Below, one piece after another: positions 48,290 to 58,749 of a stretch of 64,000 nt of DNA. Location: the NCBI RefSeq assembly GCF_023229105.1, contig NZ_JALNZY010000002.1, positions 12,135 through 76,134 of the forward strand, given 5' to 3'. The notes beneath the pieces were generated by a model. That model searched no databases. It saw only the letters and a list, made by a program, of their open reading frames with translations, and was not told the DNA's origin. Position 1 is the first letter of the stretch, and every line of letters starts with the position of its first letter. Position numbers and translations under genes: made by a program. This DNA comes from Sulfurimonas sp. (GTDB taxonomy: Bacteria; Campylobacterota; Campylobacteria; Campylobacterales; Sulfurimonadaceae).

Positions 48290-48817
48290 CTATAGTTTAT
48301 GAAGTTTTTTCTCTTTTTGCATTCTCTTATACTCTTTTTCAAACTTTTTTCTGCGTGAATATGAGAGCTTGTCTATAAATAAAATACCTTGTAGATGATC
48401 GACTTCATGTTGAATTGCTATACTTAACAAACCCTCCGCTTCTATGCTTTTTGTATTTCCGTCTCTATCTTGATAATTAACGGCGATACTCTCATATCTC
48501 TGCACATCTTCATAGAAGCTCGGTACGCTTAGGCATCCCTCTTGGTATGTCGTCAATCCGCTTGTGTATGTGATAACAGGATTTATCATCTCAACTAAAG
48601 TATCTATAGACTGTTCATCATTTTCATCTGGAATATTTAAAAGCAGAGCTCTTTTTGTATGTCCTACTTGGATAGCCGCCAACCCTATACCGTTTGAGCT
48701 TATCATGACCTCATACATCTCATCTAAAAGTTGATGCAACTCTTTGTCAAACTTCTCAACGGTTTTAGACTTCTCTTTTAATCTTTTATCTGGATATTCT
48801 ACTATGGTTAACTTCAT
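48290..48817 (-). CDS. def: Peptide deformylase
   Basis: 175 residues with the three family motifs GIGLAAIQVG, EGCLSVP (metal Cys) and QHEVDHLQG (metal His pair and catalytic Glu). Removes the formyl group from nascent proteins, matching nearby clpP and tig in a protein-maturation cluster. Confidence 0.97.
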   Translation of the reverse strand: MKLTIVEYPDKRLKEKSKTVEKFDKELHQLLDEMYEVMISSNGIGLAAIQVGHTKRALLLNIPDENDEQSIDTLVEMINPVITYTSGLTTYQEGCLSVPSFYEDVQRYESIAVNYQDRDGNTKSIEAEGLLSIAIQHEVDHLQGILFIDKLSYSRRKKFEKEYKRMQKEKKLHKL

Positions 48818-48837
48818 TTTTTGTCTATAATATACTA

Positions 48838-49887
48838 CTAACTGTTTCTAAGTAAAACTGCGTAGTCTAGGTTGGGATTTTCGTACGCTTTTTCAACCCC
48901 ATCCATTGAGCTTACTATAATCTCTTCTACGGAGTGGTTTTGAGTAATATCAGTTATTCCTATAGATATTTTTAACTGGATTTCACGGTCTGATAAGAAA
49001 AAGTTGCTGTTTGAGACAAGCTCACAAAGTCTTTCACTTGCTTTTTTTGCACTCTCTATGTCGGTATGCTTAAGAAGCATAGTAAAGACACCGTTTCCAT
49101 AATGGGCAACAATATCACTTCTTCTTGAAGTTTTCAAAAGAAGTCTTGCGATGGTTTTTGTCATAAGCATTATTGCTTTTTCATTATTTACGCTTGATTT
49201 AAGATCACGTGAGAGCTCAATCATAATAAGAGAACTTTTGTGTTTAAACTTTTTAATAAGCTCTATCTCTTGTTCGATTTTTGTCATCAAGTAGCGTTTG
49301 TTATAAACGCCGTACTGGTTGTCAAAAATAGTCTCATTTTCAACATTTTTTATTATTTTTGCCGTGTCCTCATAGGTATTTTTAATGGTACTACTCTGGT
49401 TTTTTAAAATGGCATTAAGCTTCGAGATGTCAGATTCTAAAGATGTAACAACACTTCTTACTGCTTGATTGTCTGAGCTTACTTCAAGTTCTTGTTTTCT
49501 CTTGTCTAGTATCTTTGTCATTAAAGACATATTTTTATAAAGGTTTGCCGTGATACCGAGAATATTTTTAATTGACAAAAAGCCCTGTTTCAAACTCTGT
49601 TCAAGTAAGATAGAATTTTCATCATCATTACTCTCTTCAAGTTCTAGAACTGAAACAATATGGTTGCGCGTATTTTGACTTTTATCCTCTAATAGTCTAT
49701 CAAAATAGAGAGAGAAGTTGTTAGGAGTAGGTGGCAAGCCGTCTTTCATCAAGGCACTTAAGACCTCTTTTGAATACGCTTCTAACTCGCCCTCCGGCTC
49801 TACTGTTGCTTCTTTGTCTGTTACCGCTGTAGATGGTTTTGTATCCGTTGTTACACTACGACGTCTACTTCTTAAAGCTCCTGACAT
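48838..49887 (-). CDS. Degenerate GGDEF-domain protein
   Basis: 349 residues. The N-terminal half is helical; the C-terminal part (about 190-345) follows the diguanylate cyclase fold (YGVYNKRYLMTKIEQEIE, then RRSDIVAHYGNGVFTMLL). The active-site GGDEF is replaced by GNGVF and the metal-binding Asp of the first strand by Glu (MIELSR), so cyclase activity is not expected; it may bind nucleotides or act as a scaffold. Lies between clpP and def, a conserved spot in epsilonproteobacteria. Confidence 0.85.
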   Translation of the reverse strand: MSGALRSRRRSVTTDTKPSTAVTDKEATVEPEGELEAYSKEVLSALMKDGLPPTPNNFSLYFDRLLEDKSQNTRNHIVSVLELEESNDDENSILLEQSLKQGFLSIKNILGITANLYKNMSLMTKILDKRKQELEVSSDNQAVRSVVTSLESDISKLNAILKNQSSTIKNTYEDTAKIIKNVENETIFDNQYGVYNKRYLMTKIEQEIELIKKFKHKSSLIMIELSRDLKSSVNNEKAIMLMTKTIARLLLKTSRRSDIVAHYGNGVFTMLLKHTDIESAKKASERLCELVSNSNFFLSDREIQLKISIGITDITQNHSVEEIIVSSMDGVEKAYENPNLDYAVLLRNS

Positions 49888-49897
49888 GCCAGCTCCT

Positions 49898-50497
49898 TTA
49901 GCTATCTAAATCTTTACTTTTTTTTACTAAAACTTCGTCAATCATTCCGTACTCTTTTGCTTCTTTAGCGCTCATAAAATTATCTCTATCGGTATCTTTT
50001 TCAACTTGTTTAATATCTTGACCCGTATTTCTAGCCAAAATCTCGTTTAGCTCTTCTTTCATTCTAAGAATCTCTTTTGCCTGAATCGCGATATCTGTTG
50101 CTTGACCTTGAGCCCCTCCAAGAGGTTGATGAATCATAATCCTTGCATGTGGAAGCGCATATCTCTTCCCTTTTGCCCCGCTTGAGAGTAAAAAAGCTCC
50201 CATTGATGCGGCTTGACCAACACATATTGTAGCTACATCAGGACGAATATAGTTCATTGTATCATATATTGCCATTCCTGCCGTAACAACACCGCCGGGA
50301 GAATTTATATAAAAATATATATCCTTCTCAGGCTCCTCTGCTTCTAAAAATAGCATCTGCGCTACAATAGATGAGGCAACTGCGTCATTAACTTCTCCGC
50401 TTAGCATTATAATTCTGTCTTTTAAAAGACGGGAGTAAATATCATAAGAGCGCTCGCCGCGTGCTGTTTTTTCAACTACGTAAGGAACATAACTCAT
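49898..50497 (-). CDS. clpP: ATP-dependent Clp protease proteolytic subunit
   Basis: 199 residues with catalytic Ser98 ([10 protein letters not shown]) and His123 ([11 protein letters not shown]) and the Asp in [11 protein letters not shown]. Forms the tetradecameric protease chamber used by ClpX or ClpA. Six bases after tig, as in many bacteria. Confidence 0.98.
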   Translation of the reverse strand: MSYVPYVVEKTARGERSYDIYSRLLKDRIIMLSGEVNDAVASSIVAQMLFLEAEEPEKDIYFYINSPGGVVTAGMAIYDTMNYIRPDVATICVGQAASMGAFLLSSGAKGKRYALPHARIMIHQPLGGAQGQATDIAIQAKEILRMKEELNEILARNTGQDIKQVEKDTDRDNFMSAKEAKEYGMIDEVLVKKSKDLDS

Positions 50498-50502
50498 CTG
50501 GC

Positions 50503-51804
50503 TTAAGCTTCTTTCATCTTAGAATTAAGAATCTGCGTAAGCACTTTATCCTCAACCATTGACATCTGAATAGCAGGTAAATAACCGGCTTCTTTATATT
50601 TATCGTATGCCATTCTAGGGTCTTGTCCCATTTGCATCGCCTCATAGTAAATAGTCTGCATAACTTCATTCTCATCAACTTTAACGCTCTCAGCAGTAGC
50701 AAGTGCATCAATGATAAATGTAGCTCTAACACTTCTTTGTGCATCTTCACGGAAAGTTTCACGAAGCGCTTCTAGTTTAGTGGCATCTTCACGAAGCTCT
50801 TTTATCTCATCTTCACTCATCATACTTGCTTTTTTATTTAGTGAAACATCAATCTCCTGCTCAACAACAAACTCAGGAAGATCAAAATCAAACTTTGTTA
50901 CAAAAGTCTCTAAGAGAGTAGGCTTCATCTCTTCATTATAAAGTTTTGCAAGTGCTTCATGCTCTAATTGAGTTTTTATTTGGCTTTTTAAATTCTCTAA
51001 GCTCTTATCATCTTGTCCTGCGAGAATCTTTTCAGCAAAAGCCTCATCAATCTCCACTTTTGCTTTCTCTTGAATATTATGCAGTGTTACTTTAAATTCA
51101 GCCTCTTTGCCTGCTAATTTATCAGAGCCATAGTTTTCAGGAAAAGTAACTTTTACAACCTTCTCTTCACCTATTTTCATGCCAACTACCTGCTCTTCAA
51201 AGCCTGGAATAAATTGACCTGAACCAAGAACCAAAGCAAACTCTTTTGCTGCTCCACCTTCAAATAGCTCTGCGTCAATTGAACCTTCAAAATCAATAAT
51301 AGCGCTGTCGCCCTCTTTTGCTGCTCTTTTTCTCTTTAAATCTACAAACTTCCCTTGAGAATCAGCTATTTTTTCCAATCTCTTTTCTACCTGTTCATCC
51401 GTTACTACAGGTTTCTCAAAAGCATCAACCATATCTTTATAGTTTTCAAGATTAATCTCAGGCCTCATAGCAATCTTAACCGTTACATCAATACTGTCTG
51501 CATTTTTTACAAAATTTGAAATATTCGGTTCCCCGATTAACGAATTCATAGCTATTTTCAGCTCATCAAGACCTTTGTTTAAAACTTCACGCAATGCTTC
51601 AGCTTCTGCATCTTGAACCAGACGCTCTCCATACTGTTTTTTTACTACAGATACTGGAACTTTACCTTTACGAAACCCTTGAACGGAAGCAGTTTTTGTT
51701 ATCTCTTTAGCTATTTTTTCTATATTTGCGTCTATCGTCTCTTTTGGAATTTGGGCTTCTATTTGAGCGTTCGCGCTATTAATTTTGTTTGCTTTGATTT
51801 TCAT
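50503..51804 (-). CDS. tig: Trigger factor
   Basis: 433 residues from the ATG at 51802-51804 ([16 protein letters not shown]) with an AAGGA site before it. N-terminal ribosome-binding signature (GFRKGKVP), central FKBP-type PPIase domain ([21 protein letters not shown], cut short here at twenty residues by rule: [19 protein letters not shown]), and the long helical chaperone arms. Binds nascent chains at the ribosome exit. Confidence 0.96.
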   Translation of the reverse strand: MKIKANKINSANAQIEAQIPKETIDANIEKIAKEITKTASVQGFRKGKVPVSVVKKQYGERLVQDAEAEALREVLNKGLDELKIAMNSLIGEPNISNFVKNADSIDVTVKIAMRPEINLENYKDMVDAFEKPVVTDEQVEKRLEKIADSQGKFVDLKRKRAAKEGDSAIIDFEGSIDAELFEGGAAKEFALVLGSGQFIPGFEEQVVGMKIGEEKVVKVTFPENYGSDKLAGKEAEFKVTLHNIQEKAKVEIDEAFAEKILAGQDDKSLENLKSQIKTQLEHEALAKLYNEEMKPTLLETFVTKFDFDLPEFVVEQEIDVSLNKKASMMSEDEIKELREDATKLEALRETFREDAQRSVRATFIIDALATAESVKVDENEVMQTIYYEAMQMGQDPRMAYDKYKEAGYLPAIQMSMVEDKVLTQILNSKMKEA

Positions 51805-51869
51805 CAATTTCCTTTTCATTATTATTTATAATTTTGGTAATATTACCTTAAATCTGCTTTTATCTATCT

Positions 51870-52331
51870 TTAGGTACTTTTTTTACAAAATTTTGGTCTG
51901 AAATTTAATATTAAAATCCAAACAACCGCCACATCTATCATGACATCTGCAAAATTAAATACCGCAAAATCAAATCCACAGTGCCAATAAACCATATCCA
52001 CAACTCCGCCGTGAATAAACCTATCATATATGTTTGAAATTGCACCGCCTAGTAGTAACCCCATAGGAAAAGCATAGCAAATCTCTTTTAGATAAATTAT
52101 ATACCCAAAAACACCCAAAACAAGCACCAACTGAATATATTTTAACGTCTCCTCTAAAAATGCAAACATTGAAAATGCCACACCCCTGTTATAGACTAAT
52201 ATCAAATCAATACACTTCCCGTAGTATCTCCAACCATCAACAAAAAGCGACTTTATATTTTGGTCAATTATAAAAATTCCTGCCGTCGTAAAGAGAAGAA
52301 TTGCTAGCAGACGAATTGTTTTATTATGCAT
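51870..52331 (-). CDS. lspA: Lipoprotein signal peptidase
   Basis: 153 residues, four membrane helices. Catalytic Asp pair in [18 protein letters not shown] and [24 protein letters not shown] is the family's NxGxAF segment. Cleaves prolipoprotein signals such as that of the lipoprotein at 60000. Start overlaps the glmM end by eight bases. Confidence 0.95.
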   Translation of the reverse strand: MHNKTIRLLAILLFTTAGIFIIDQNIKSLFVDGWRYYGKCIDLILVYNRGVAFSMFAFLEETLKYIQLVLVLGVFGYIIYLKEICYAFPMGLLLGGAISNIYDRFIHGGVVDMVYWHCGFDFAVFNFADVMIDVAVVWILILNFRPKFCKKST

Positions 52332-53664
52332 TTAAAGCTTTTTGAAAAAATTCTATCATTTCGTTCATATAAGAGTTCATTTTTTTTGCATCCCTACACT
52401 CCAAAAGAACTCTGAGTTTATTTTCAGTTCCAGAATAACGAATCAGGTGATGAACGCCAGCTTTATCCAACTCCTTTAGTTTCTTCTCAAGCCCCTCAAT
52501 CTCACTGAGAGGTTTTTTAACTTTAACATTTATATTTACCAATTTTTGAGGATAAAGCGCAAAAGGGCGAAGAGCTGTTGAAGCCTTCTGCTTAGTTTTT
52601 GTAAGAAGTGCCAATACTTGAAGTGCGCAAACCAATCCGTCACCGGTTTTTGCAAAATCGCTGATAATAACATGTCCGCTCTGTTCACCACCGAAATTTA
52701 TCTTCTCTTTTTTCATCATCTGCAAAACATTTTTATCGCCGACATCAGATCTAAACACTTTTAAACCCCTCTGGGACATAAAATCATCCAATCCTTTGTT
52801 GCTCATAACGGTTGAGACGATTCCATCTCCTTTTAAATCGCCCTTATCGCTCATGTATGCCCCAAGAGCACCGAGAAGCTGATCGCCATCTACAACCTCT
52901 CCGTTTTCATCAACAATTACCACTCTATCTGCATCTCCATCAAGCGCAATTCCCAAATCGGCTCTATATTTTATCACGCTCTCACAAAGATCTTTTGTAT
53001 GCAGTGCCCCACAGCCCTCATTTATATTGAAGCCGTCAGGTTTGTTATGCAAAACAACTACGTCTGCGCCCAACTCTTCTAAAACAGTCGGTCCCACAAT
53101 ATATCCCGCTCCATTTGCCGTATCTAAAACGATACGCATATTTTTTAAAGAGAGCTCTCTTGGAAAAGAGTTTTTAAGCTGCACTATATAACGACCGACC
53201 ACATCATCAATCCTTTTAGCCTTGCCTATGTTTTTACCACTTACATGTGCATCCTGCAAAAGCTCGCTGTTTTGGTAAATTTTTTCTATCTCCTCTTCAG
53301 CGCTGTGAGAGAGTTTATCTCCGCAGCCATCAAAAAATTTAATCCCATTGTCTTCAAAAGAGTTATGCGAAGCACTTATCATAATTCCCGCATCACAACG
53401 CATATTCTCAGTTATATATGCGATAGCCGGAGTCGGCATAGGACCAATCTGAACAACATCATAGCCAATAGCCGTAAGCCCGCTTACTATTGCATTTTCT
53501 ATCATGTAACCACTTCTGCGCGTATCTTTTCCGATTAAAATTTTATTAGTCTTTGAGTGAGCCTTAAAATAAATCCCTGCAGCCATTGCAACTTTCATAG
53601 CAAGTTCCGCCGTTAAAAAAGTACCTGCCTCGCCTCTTACTCCGTCAGTTCCAAATAGTTTCAT
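52324..53664 (-). CDS. glmM: Phosphoglucosamine mutase
   Basis: 446 residues from the ATG at 53662-53664 ([16 protein letters not shown]), chosen over a start four codons upstream because of GGA spacing. The phosphoserine loop is [16 protein letters not shown], metal loop DGDADR, sugar loop GGEQSGH and phosphate loop [11 protein letters not shown]. Converts GlcN-6-P to GlcN-1-P for peptidoglycan and LPS. Confidence 0.96.
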   Translation of the reverse strand: MKLFGTDGVRGEAGTFLTAELAMKVAMAAGIYFKAHSKTNKILIGKDTRRSGYMIENAIVSGLTAIGYDVVQIGPMPTPAIAYITENMRCDAGIMISASHNSFEDNGIKFFDGCGDKLSHSAEEEIEKIYQNSELLQDAHVSGKNIGKAKRIDDVVGRYIVQLKNSFPRELSLKNMRIVLDTANGAGYIVGPTVLEELGADVVVLHNKPDGFNINEGCGALHTKDLCESVIKYRADLGIALDGDADRVVIVDENGEVVDGDQLLGALGAYMSDKGDLKGDGIVSTVMSNKGLDDFMSQRGLKVFRSDVGDKNVLQMMKKEKINFGGEQSGHVIISDFAKTGDGLVCALQVLALLTKTKQKASTALRPFALYPQKLVNINVKVKKPLSEIEGLEKKLKELDKAGVHHLIRYSGTENKLRVLLECRDAKKMNSYMNEMIEFFQKALNA

Positions 53665-53809
53665 GATATTTTCCAAAATTTAATGTGCTGTATTTTAACA
53701 TAAGTTAGTCAAATTGTTTAAATTATTGCCATTTACCTTGTCTTTAACTTAATTTTAATTATATTTAAGCTAATATTCTGCACTAAATTTTTATGAGAAG
53801 GACTCATGC

Positions 53810-54070
53810 ATGGCAAATCACAAGTCATCAGTTAAGAGAATTCGCCAAACTATCGTTCGTTCTGAGCGTAATCGTTTCTACAGAACTCGTCTTAAAAACA
53901 TTGTAAAAGATGTTCGTTCTGCTATTACTGCAGGTAACAAAGAAGAAGCTGCATCAGCAATGACAGTAGCAAACAAGCAAATTCAAAAATTTGTAAGCAA
54001 AGGTATCTTAAAAAAAGAGACTGCTGCTAGAAAAATTAGTCGTCTACACAGAGCTGTAAACGCACTATAA
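53810..54070 (+). CDS. rpsT: 30S ribosomal protein S20
   Basis: 86 residues, very basic, with MANHKSSVKRIRQTIVRSER and helical repeats of Lys/Arg and Ala typical of bS20. It is followed 14 bases later by prfA, so release factor and ribosomal protein are co-transcribed. Confidence 0.97.
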   Translation: MANHKSSVKRIRQTIVRSERNRFYRTRLKNIVKDVRSAITAGNKEEAASAMTVANKQIQKFVSKGILKKETAARKISRLHRAVNAL

Positions 54071-54084
54071 GGTTAACACTATAA

Positions 54085-55152
54085 ATGTTAGCCGATAAAC
54101 TTACCCCGTTTATCAAGCGTTATGAAGAACTTGGCGAACTGCTAAGTTCTCCTGACATAACCTCTGATATCAAGAGGATGACAGCTCTATCAAAAGAACA
54201 ATCTTCACTTTTACCAATCGTAGAAAAGGCAAGAGAGTATAAAGTTATACTTGCAGAAATTGCAGATGCTAAAGCTATGCTTGGCGATTCAGATATGTTT
54301 GAAATGGCAAAAGAGGAGCTTAAATCCCTTGAGCCGAAAATTCCTCAACTTCAAAACGACATAAAGCTTCTACTTCTTCCAAAAGATCCAAATGATGATA
54401 GAAATATTATTGTTGAGCTTCGCGCAGGAGCAGGCGGTGATGAAGCGGCTATTTTCGTTGGAAATCTCTTTGAAGCGTATGCACGTTATGCGGAATTAAA
54501 AGGGTGGAAGATTGAGATATTGAGCTCTTCTGCCTCTGATGCTGGCGGATATAAAGAGATTATTGCTCTTATACGAGGAGATCAGGTATATAGCAGGTTG
54601 AAATACGAAGGCGGAACACATCGTGTTCAACGTGTTCCCGCAACAGAATCGCAAGGGCGCGTACATACCTCTGCGATTACTGTTGCCGTCATGCCTGAGG
54701 TTGATGATGTTGAGATAGAGATTAATGAAAATGACCTCAAAATAGATGTTATGCGCTCAAGCGGATGCGGTGGACAAAGTGTAAATACGACCGACTCTGC
54801 GGTTAGGATTACACACCTGCCTACTGGCTTGGTTGTAACAAATCAAGACCAAAAATCGCAACACAAAAACAGAGAAAAAGCTATGAAGGTTTTAAAAGCA
54901 AGACTTTATGACCTAGAGATGCAAGAAGCACTCGCAAAAGATAGCGCAAACCGTTCTGCACAAGTTGGAACGGGAGATAGAAGCGGAAGAATTAGAACAT
55001 ATAACTACCCGCAAAACCGTATGTCTGACCATAGAATTGGTTTGACACTCTATAGACTTGCCGAAATTATGCATGGCGGACTTCTTGATGAGATAATAGA
55101 GCCACTTATAGCAGACCATCAAGCAAAAATCGTTGAGGCTGCCGGTCTTTAA
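54085..55152 (+). CDS. prfA: Peptide chain release factor 1
   Basis: 355 residues. Stop-codon recognition tripeptide PAT in [11 protein letters not shown], and the catalytic GGQ in [14 protein letters not shown]. Recognises UAA and UAG. No in-frame stop requiring frameshift, so no autoregulation of the RF2 type. Confidence 0.98.
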   Translation: MLADKLTPFIKRYEELGELLSSPDITSDIKRMTALSKEQSSLLPIVEKAREYKVILAEIADAKAMLGDSDMFEMAKEELKSLEPKIPQLQNDIKLLLLPKDPNDDRNIIVELRAGAGGDEAAIFVGNLFEAYARYAELKGWKIEILSSSASDAGGYKEIIALIRGDQVYSRLKYEGGTHRVQRVPATESQGRVHTSAITVAVMPEVDDVEIEINENDLKIDVMRSSGCGGQSVNTTDSAVRITHLPTGLVVTNQDQKSQHKNREKAMKVLKARLYDLEMQEALAKDSANRSAQVGTGDRSGRIRTYNYPQNRMSDHRIGLTLYRLAEIMHGGLLDEIIEPLIADHQAKIVEAAGL

Positions 55153-55156
55153 AATA

Positions 55157-55188
55157 GTTTAAAAACAGAGAAAACTCTGTTTTTAAAC
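55157..55188. terminator. Bidirectional terminator between prfA and dapF
   Basis: Fourteen-bp perfect stem GTTTAAAAACAGAG/CTCTGTTTTTAAAC with an AAAA loop; it includes the dapF stop codon and serves both convergent genes. Confidence 0.88.
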
Positions 55189-55962
55189 CTCCGCTGTAAA
55201 AACTCTTTTTACCATACCTTTAAATGTAATACTTCTGTCGTTTACTCCCAGATAAAGAGTGTCACCACTTCTTGGATAGACTTCAATATTGTTTGAAACC
55301 AAACCCTCTTTATAAGCTATATAAAAAGATGCTGCCATTCCCGTTCCACAAGCAAGAGTTTCATCCTCTACCCCACGCTCATAAGTTCTAACTCGTAGAT
55401 TTTTACCATCGACAAATACTATATTTACATTTGCATTGTATTTTTTTCTCAATTCTCTGGCTTCGGCAATATCAAACTCTTCAATATTTTGCGTTATATG
55501 CACAAGATGCGGTACTCCTGTATTGAGTTTGTACCACTTTTTGCCATTGTGCTCTATGTTTGTATCTAAAATTTTAGGAGAAGTCAGCTCACTTAAAACC
55601 ATACCGCCCTTTGCATCTGATGCTTCAACTTCTGCATTTATAACTCCAGCAACTGTTAAAAAACTCATCTTAGAAGGGGCCAGCTCATTGATAAAAGCAT
55701 AGTGCGCACATGCACGAGAACCGTTTCCGCACATCTCTGCTTCACTTCCATCAGAGTTGTAAAATTGCCACTCAAAATCAATAGTTGGTCTGTTTTTCTG
55801 AGAATCTTGACTCTCATACGGAACTAAAACGATTAGCCCATCAGCTCCAACTCCCTCTTGTCTGTGACAAAGTTTTTTTGCCTCTTGGCTTCTATCTTTT
55901 TTAACAAAAGTATGAAAAATAACAAAATCATTTCCATTTGCACTATATTTTGAAACTATCAT
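55183..55962 (-). CDS. dapF: Diaminopimelate epimerase
   Basis: 259 residues starting MIVSKYSANGNDFVIF. The two catalytic cysteines are in EMCGNGSRACAHY and ETLACGTGMAAS. Makes meso-DAP for lysine and peptidoglycan. ATG overlaps the coaE stop by four bases. Confidence 0.97.
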   Translation of the reverse strand: MIVSKYSANGNDFVIFHTFVKKDRSQEAKKLCHRQEGVGADGLIVLVPYESQDSQKNRPTIDFEWQFYNSDGSEAEMCGNGSRACAHYAFINELAPSKMSFLTVAGVINAEVEASDAKGGMVLSELTSPKILDTNIEHNGKKWYKLNTGVPHLVHITQNIEEFDIAEARELRKKYNANVNIVFVDGKNLRVRTYERGVEDETLACGTGMAASFYIAYKEGLVSNNIEVYPRSGDTLYLGVNDRSITFKGMVKRVFTAEV

Positions 55963-56561
55963 TTTTTCTCCAGATATTTGGCTTTAATTTTCTCAACAAA
56001 CTCTTCACACTCACGCTGAAGATGCTTCAAATCTTTTGAGTTGTCTATAATCCATGTAGCTTTTTTTTTCTTATCCTCTATATCCATCTGGGACTCTATT
56101 CGTCTTAAGGACTCCTCTTTCGAATAACCGTTTCTCTTTATAAATCTCTCTAGCTGAAGATCTTTTGGAACATAAACAACAACACTCTCTTTTATATCAT
56201 ATGCTCCTTTTTCAAAAAAAAGCGGAATATCTATAAGATAAGGAAATTTAAAACTATCCTGTTTTTTACTTATTTTCTCTATTTCGGCTCTGATCTTTGG
56301 ATGCAAAAAATCTTCCAACTTCTTTTTAGCTTCGCTATTAGAAAATATCAGTTGACCAAGTTTTGCTCTGTCAACCTTTACACCCTCTACAAACTCATCT
56401 CCAAAATTTTCTCTTACCCACTCCCTTGAAGCATCTAAAATCTCATGAGATATGCTATCCGCATCTATAATTCGCATGCCGTTAAGTGTAAGCAGGGAAG
56501 CCACAGTGCTCTTGCCTGTAGCAATTCCTCCGGTAAGTGCGATAGCATATTTAAAAGCCAT
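55959..56561 (-). CDS. coaE: Dephospho-CoA kinase
   Basis: 200 residues. Walker A GGIATGKSTVASLL, DADSISHEI, and IDIPLFFEKGAYD match the family. Last step of coenzyme A synthesis. Start and the preceding stop share one base. Confidence 0.95.
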   Translation of the reverse strand: MAFKYAIALTGGIATGKSTVASLLTLNGMRIIDADSISHEILDASREWVRENFGDEFVEGVKVDRAKLGQLIFSNSEAKKKLEDFLHPKIRAEIEKISKKQDSFKFPYLIDIPLFFEKGAYDIKESVVVYVPKDLQLERFIKRNGYSKEESLRRIESQMDIEDKKKKATWIIDNSKDLKHLQRECEEFVEKIKAKYLEKK

Positions 56562-57106
56562 TAGTTTTTAATAATCCCTAGGTATTCTTTTCTAATATAG
56601 TTGCCCATGGCAAATGCAGCCGGATGAATATCGCTGTTGTAATATTGAAGTCCATCTATCATGTCAGCTCTTTGAAGATTGATGTCTGCTGTGGGATGAT
56701 ACTCTTTTGAAGCCAGAATTGCCGTAGCACCGTTTCCGATATTATATGGCATAATAATTTTAAAATATTTTTTAAGCATAATCATCAAACTCTTGTTTTC
56801 TTCTACCTTATCTAAAGAAGGGTGCGTTGTTACAAACTGAGCATCCTTTTTTAAAACACGGTTTACGTGTGAAAAAAATGCTGCATCTTGCCCCATTTCA
56901 GAGATTACTACATCAAAACTAGCATCATCCAGAGCACTGATTTCATCAAGAGAGCATCTGATAACTTTTAAATTCGCTTCCTGATGCCTTGCTCCTTCTG
57001 CACTTAATTTTTGTGCATCATCGCTTATTATTAACACGTCTTTTGCCTCTTTGGATGTACACATAGGCACATGCACCATCATTTCAGCATATATAAAATC
57101 TCTCAT
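56561..57106 (-). CDS. Truncated spermidine-synthase-like protein
   Basis: 181 residues, aligned only to the Rossmann-like C-terminal part of SpeE (DVLIISDDAQKLSAEGARHQ, then DASFDVVISEMGQDAAFF); the N-terminal beta-domain is missing. The catalytic Asp position, which reads VDxxDP in true enzymes, is Glu here (ISEMGQD). Aminopropyl transfer is therefore doubtful. It heads the speE-like/coaE/dapF operon. Confidence 0.75.
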   Translation of the reverse strand: MRDFIYAEMMVHVPMCTSKEAKDVLIISDDAQKLSAEGARHQEANLKVIRCSLDEISALDDASFDVVISEMGQDAAFFSHVNRVLKKDAQFVTTHPSLDKVEENKSLMIMLKKYFKIIMPYNIGNGATAILASKEYHPTADINLQRADMIDGLQYYNSDIHPAAFAMGNYIRKEYLGIIKN

Positions 57107-57231
57107 GTTTAAAAATCCTAATTTGTTTTAGTGCGATTTTAACATATTTGTTTTAAATTACATAACGCTAGATTCAACTCCACTTTTTTGCTATGAAAAT
57201 AATAAGCTCTCGGTAAGTTAATAAATGATAA

Positions 57232-57237
57232 TATAAT
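57232..57237 (+). promoter_or_regulatory. -10 box before the sulfide dehydrogenase-type gene
   Basis: TATAAT within an AT-only stretch, 28 bases before the ATG; a GAGGAT ribosome-binding site follows. Confidence 0.5.
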
Positions 57238-57264
57238 TATAATTATTTTACATGAGGATTATCC

Positions 57265-58605
57265 ATGGCTATTTCAAGAAGAGATGTATTAGCGTTATCT
57301 GGTTTGGCACTTGCATCTTCGACACTAAGCGGCAATTCAGACTTAAATAACAAAACAAAAAGTAAAACCGCTAAGTCGCTTACAGATTATAAAGCACCAT
57401 TACATGAGACAAAAAACCCTAGAGTTGTTGTTCTTGGAGGCGGCTGGTCAGGCCTGGCTATTGCGAAATATACAAAAATCTTTGCTCCAAACGCAGACGT
57501 TATTTTAGTTGAGCAAAGACATGAGTTTATCTCTTGTCCTGTAAGCAACTTATGGCTTGTAGATAAAGTAAAACTAGAATATTTAACACACGATTATCTT
57601 CAAGCTGCTAGAAAAAATAACTACATATATTTTCATGCAACAGCTGTTGATTTAGACAAAGAGAATCAAGTTCTAAAAACAAGCAATGGAGATATTAAGT
57701 ATGACTATCTTGTACTCTCTCCGGGCATCGATTATGATTACTCCAAATGGACAAAAGATATCGCTTTTGAGAACAGATTAAGGCAGGAGTACCCTGCTGG
57801 ATTTATTCCCGGTTCTGAGCATATCACTTTAAAAAACAAGGTTTTAAATTTCAAAGGCGGCAATTTTATCATTACGGTACCAAGCGGAAACTACAGATGC
57901 CTTCCTGCTCCATATGAAAGAGCCTGCGTTATTGCTGATTATTTTAAACAAAAAAAACTAAAAGCCAAAATAATTCTACTGGATGAAAACAATAGTATTA
58001 CTATTAAAGAAAAAGGATTTCAGTCCGCCTTTAATGAACTTTATGCCGATTACATTGAGTATGTCCCCGGTACAAAAATAAACAAGATTGATTTAGACAA
58101 CAAAATGGTTTACACCGAGTTTGATGAATTTGAGTTTGAGGACGCATGTTTTTACCCTCAAATCAGAGGTGCAAAAATTTTGGAGAGAGTTGGACTTGCA
58201 AAAGATGCAAAAAACAGACTCGAAGCAAATATCAACCCGCTTACATATGAGGCTATAGATGCAAAAAACATTTTTATAGCAGGTGACTCACGTCCTATGG
58301 GCTTTTCAAAATCAGGAAACACTTCAAATTCTGAAGGGAAGTACGTAGCCGCTCTAATTGCACAAAAAATAAATAAAACAAAGCAGATAAAATGGGAACC
58401 GCCAACCACAACTTGCTTCTCTGCCGTCTCTATTGAGCCAGAAAAAGCAATCTACATATACACACAGTACTCTTACGATAAAACGACTGAAACTTTTGAT
58501 TTTGCCGATACATCAAGCAGTGAAGATTGGAAGAAAGATGGAAAGGTAAACGCAAGCTCTATATATAACTGGGCAGATGCTTTGTATGCGGATATGTTTA
58601 ACTGA
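57265..58605 (+). CDS. FCSD-type sulfide dehydrogenase flavoprotein
   Basis: 446 residues. Tat signal peptide ISRRDVLALSGLALASS (Arg5-Arg6), FAD-binding VVVLGGGWSGLAIAKYT, redox cysteines in FISCPVSNLWL and NYRCLPAPYERA, and a C-terminal FCSD flavin-binding domain (from TTTCFSAVSIEPEKA). It oxidises sulfide in the periplasm and normally passes electrons to a cytochrome c partner, but no cytochrome gene is next to it. SQR-like use of a different acceptor is possible. Confidence 0.88.
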   Translation: MAISRRDVLALSGLALASSTLSGNSDLNNKTKSKTAKSLTDYKAPLHETKNPRVVVLGGGWSGLAIAKYTKIFAPNADVILVEQRHEFISCPVSNLWLVDKVKLEYLTHDYLQAARKNNYIYFHATAVDLDKENQVLKTSNGDIKYDYLVLSPGIDYDYSKWTKDIAFENRLRQEYPAGFIPGSEHITLKNKVLNFKGGNFIITVPSGNYRCLPAPYERACVIADYFKQKKLKAKIILLDENNSITIKEKGFQSAFNELYADYIEYVPGTKINKIDLDNKMVYTEFDEFEFEDACFYPQIRGAKILERVGLAKDAKNRLEANINPLTYEAIDAKNIFIAGDSRPMGFSKSGNTSNSEGKYVAALIAQKINKTKQIKWEPPTTTCFSAVSIEPEKAIYIYTQYSYDKTTETFDFADTSSSEDWKKDGKVNASSIYNWADALYADMFN

Positions 58606-58709
58606 CTTCTTTTTTATCAGCACAGTTCTTGCCTTACAAGAACTGTAAAAGATAAAGAGGTAAAATAATTATTATTTCATTCCTTTATCTTTTATAAACC
58701 AATCTCTGA
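58606..58709 (+). terminator. Terminator region with alternative stems
   Basis: A perfect 10-bp hairpin (ACAGTTCTTG/CAAGAACTGT, 58622-58646) is followed by AAAAGATAAAGAGG, which can pair upstream with TTTATC or downstream with CCTTTATCTTTT. It most likely ends the flavoprotein transcript; mutually exclusive stems also suit an attenuator. Confidence 0.45.
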
Positions 58710-58715
58710 TATAAT
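58710..58715 (+). promoter_or_regulatory. -10 box of the DUF2892 gene
   Basis: TATAAT 35 bases before the ATG at 58750, with GGAG as ribosome-binding site at 58741. Confidence 0.5.
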
Positions 58716-58749
58716 TTTCAAATATATTTAAAACAACAATGGAGCTAAA

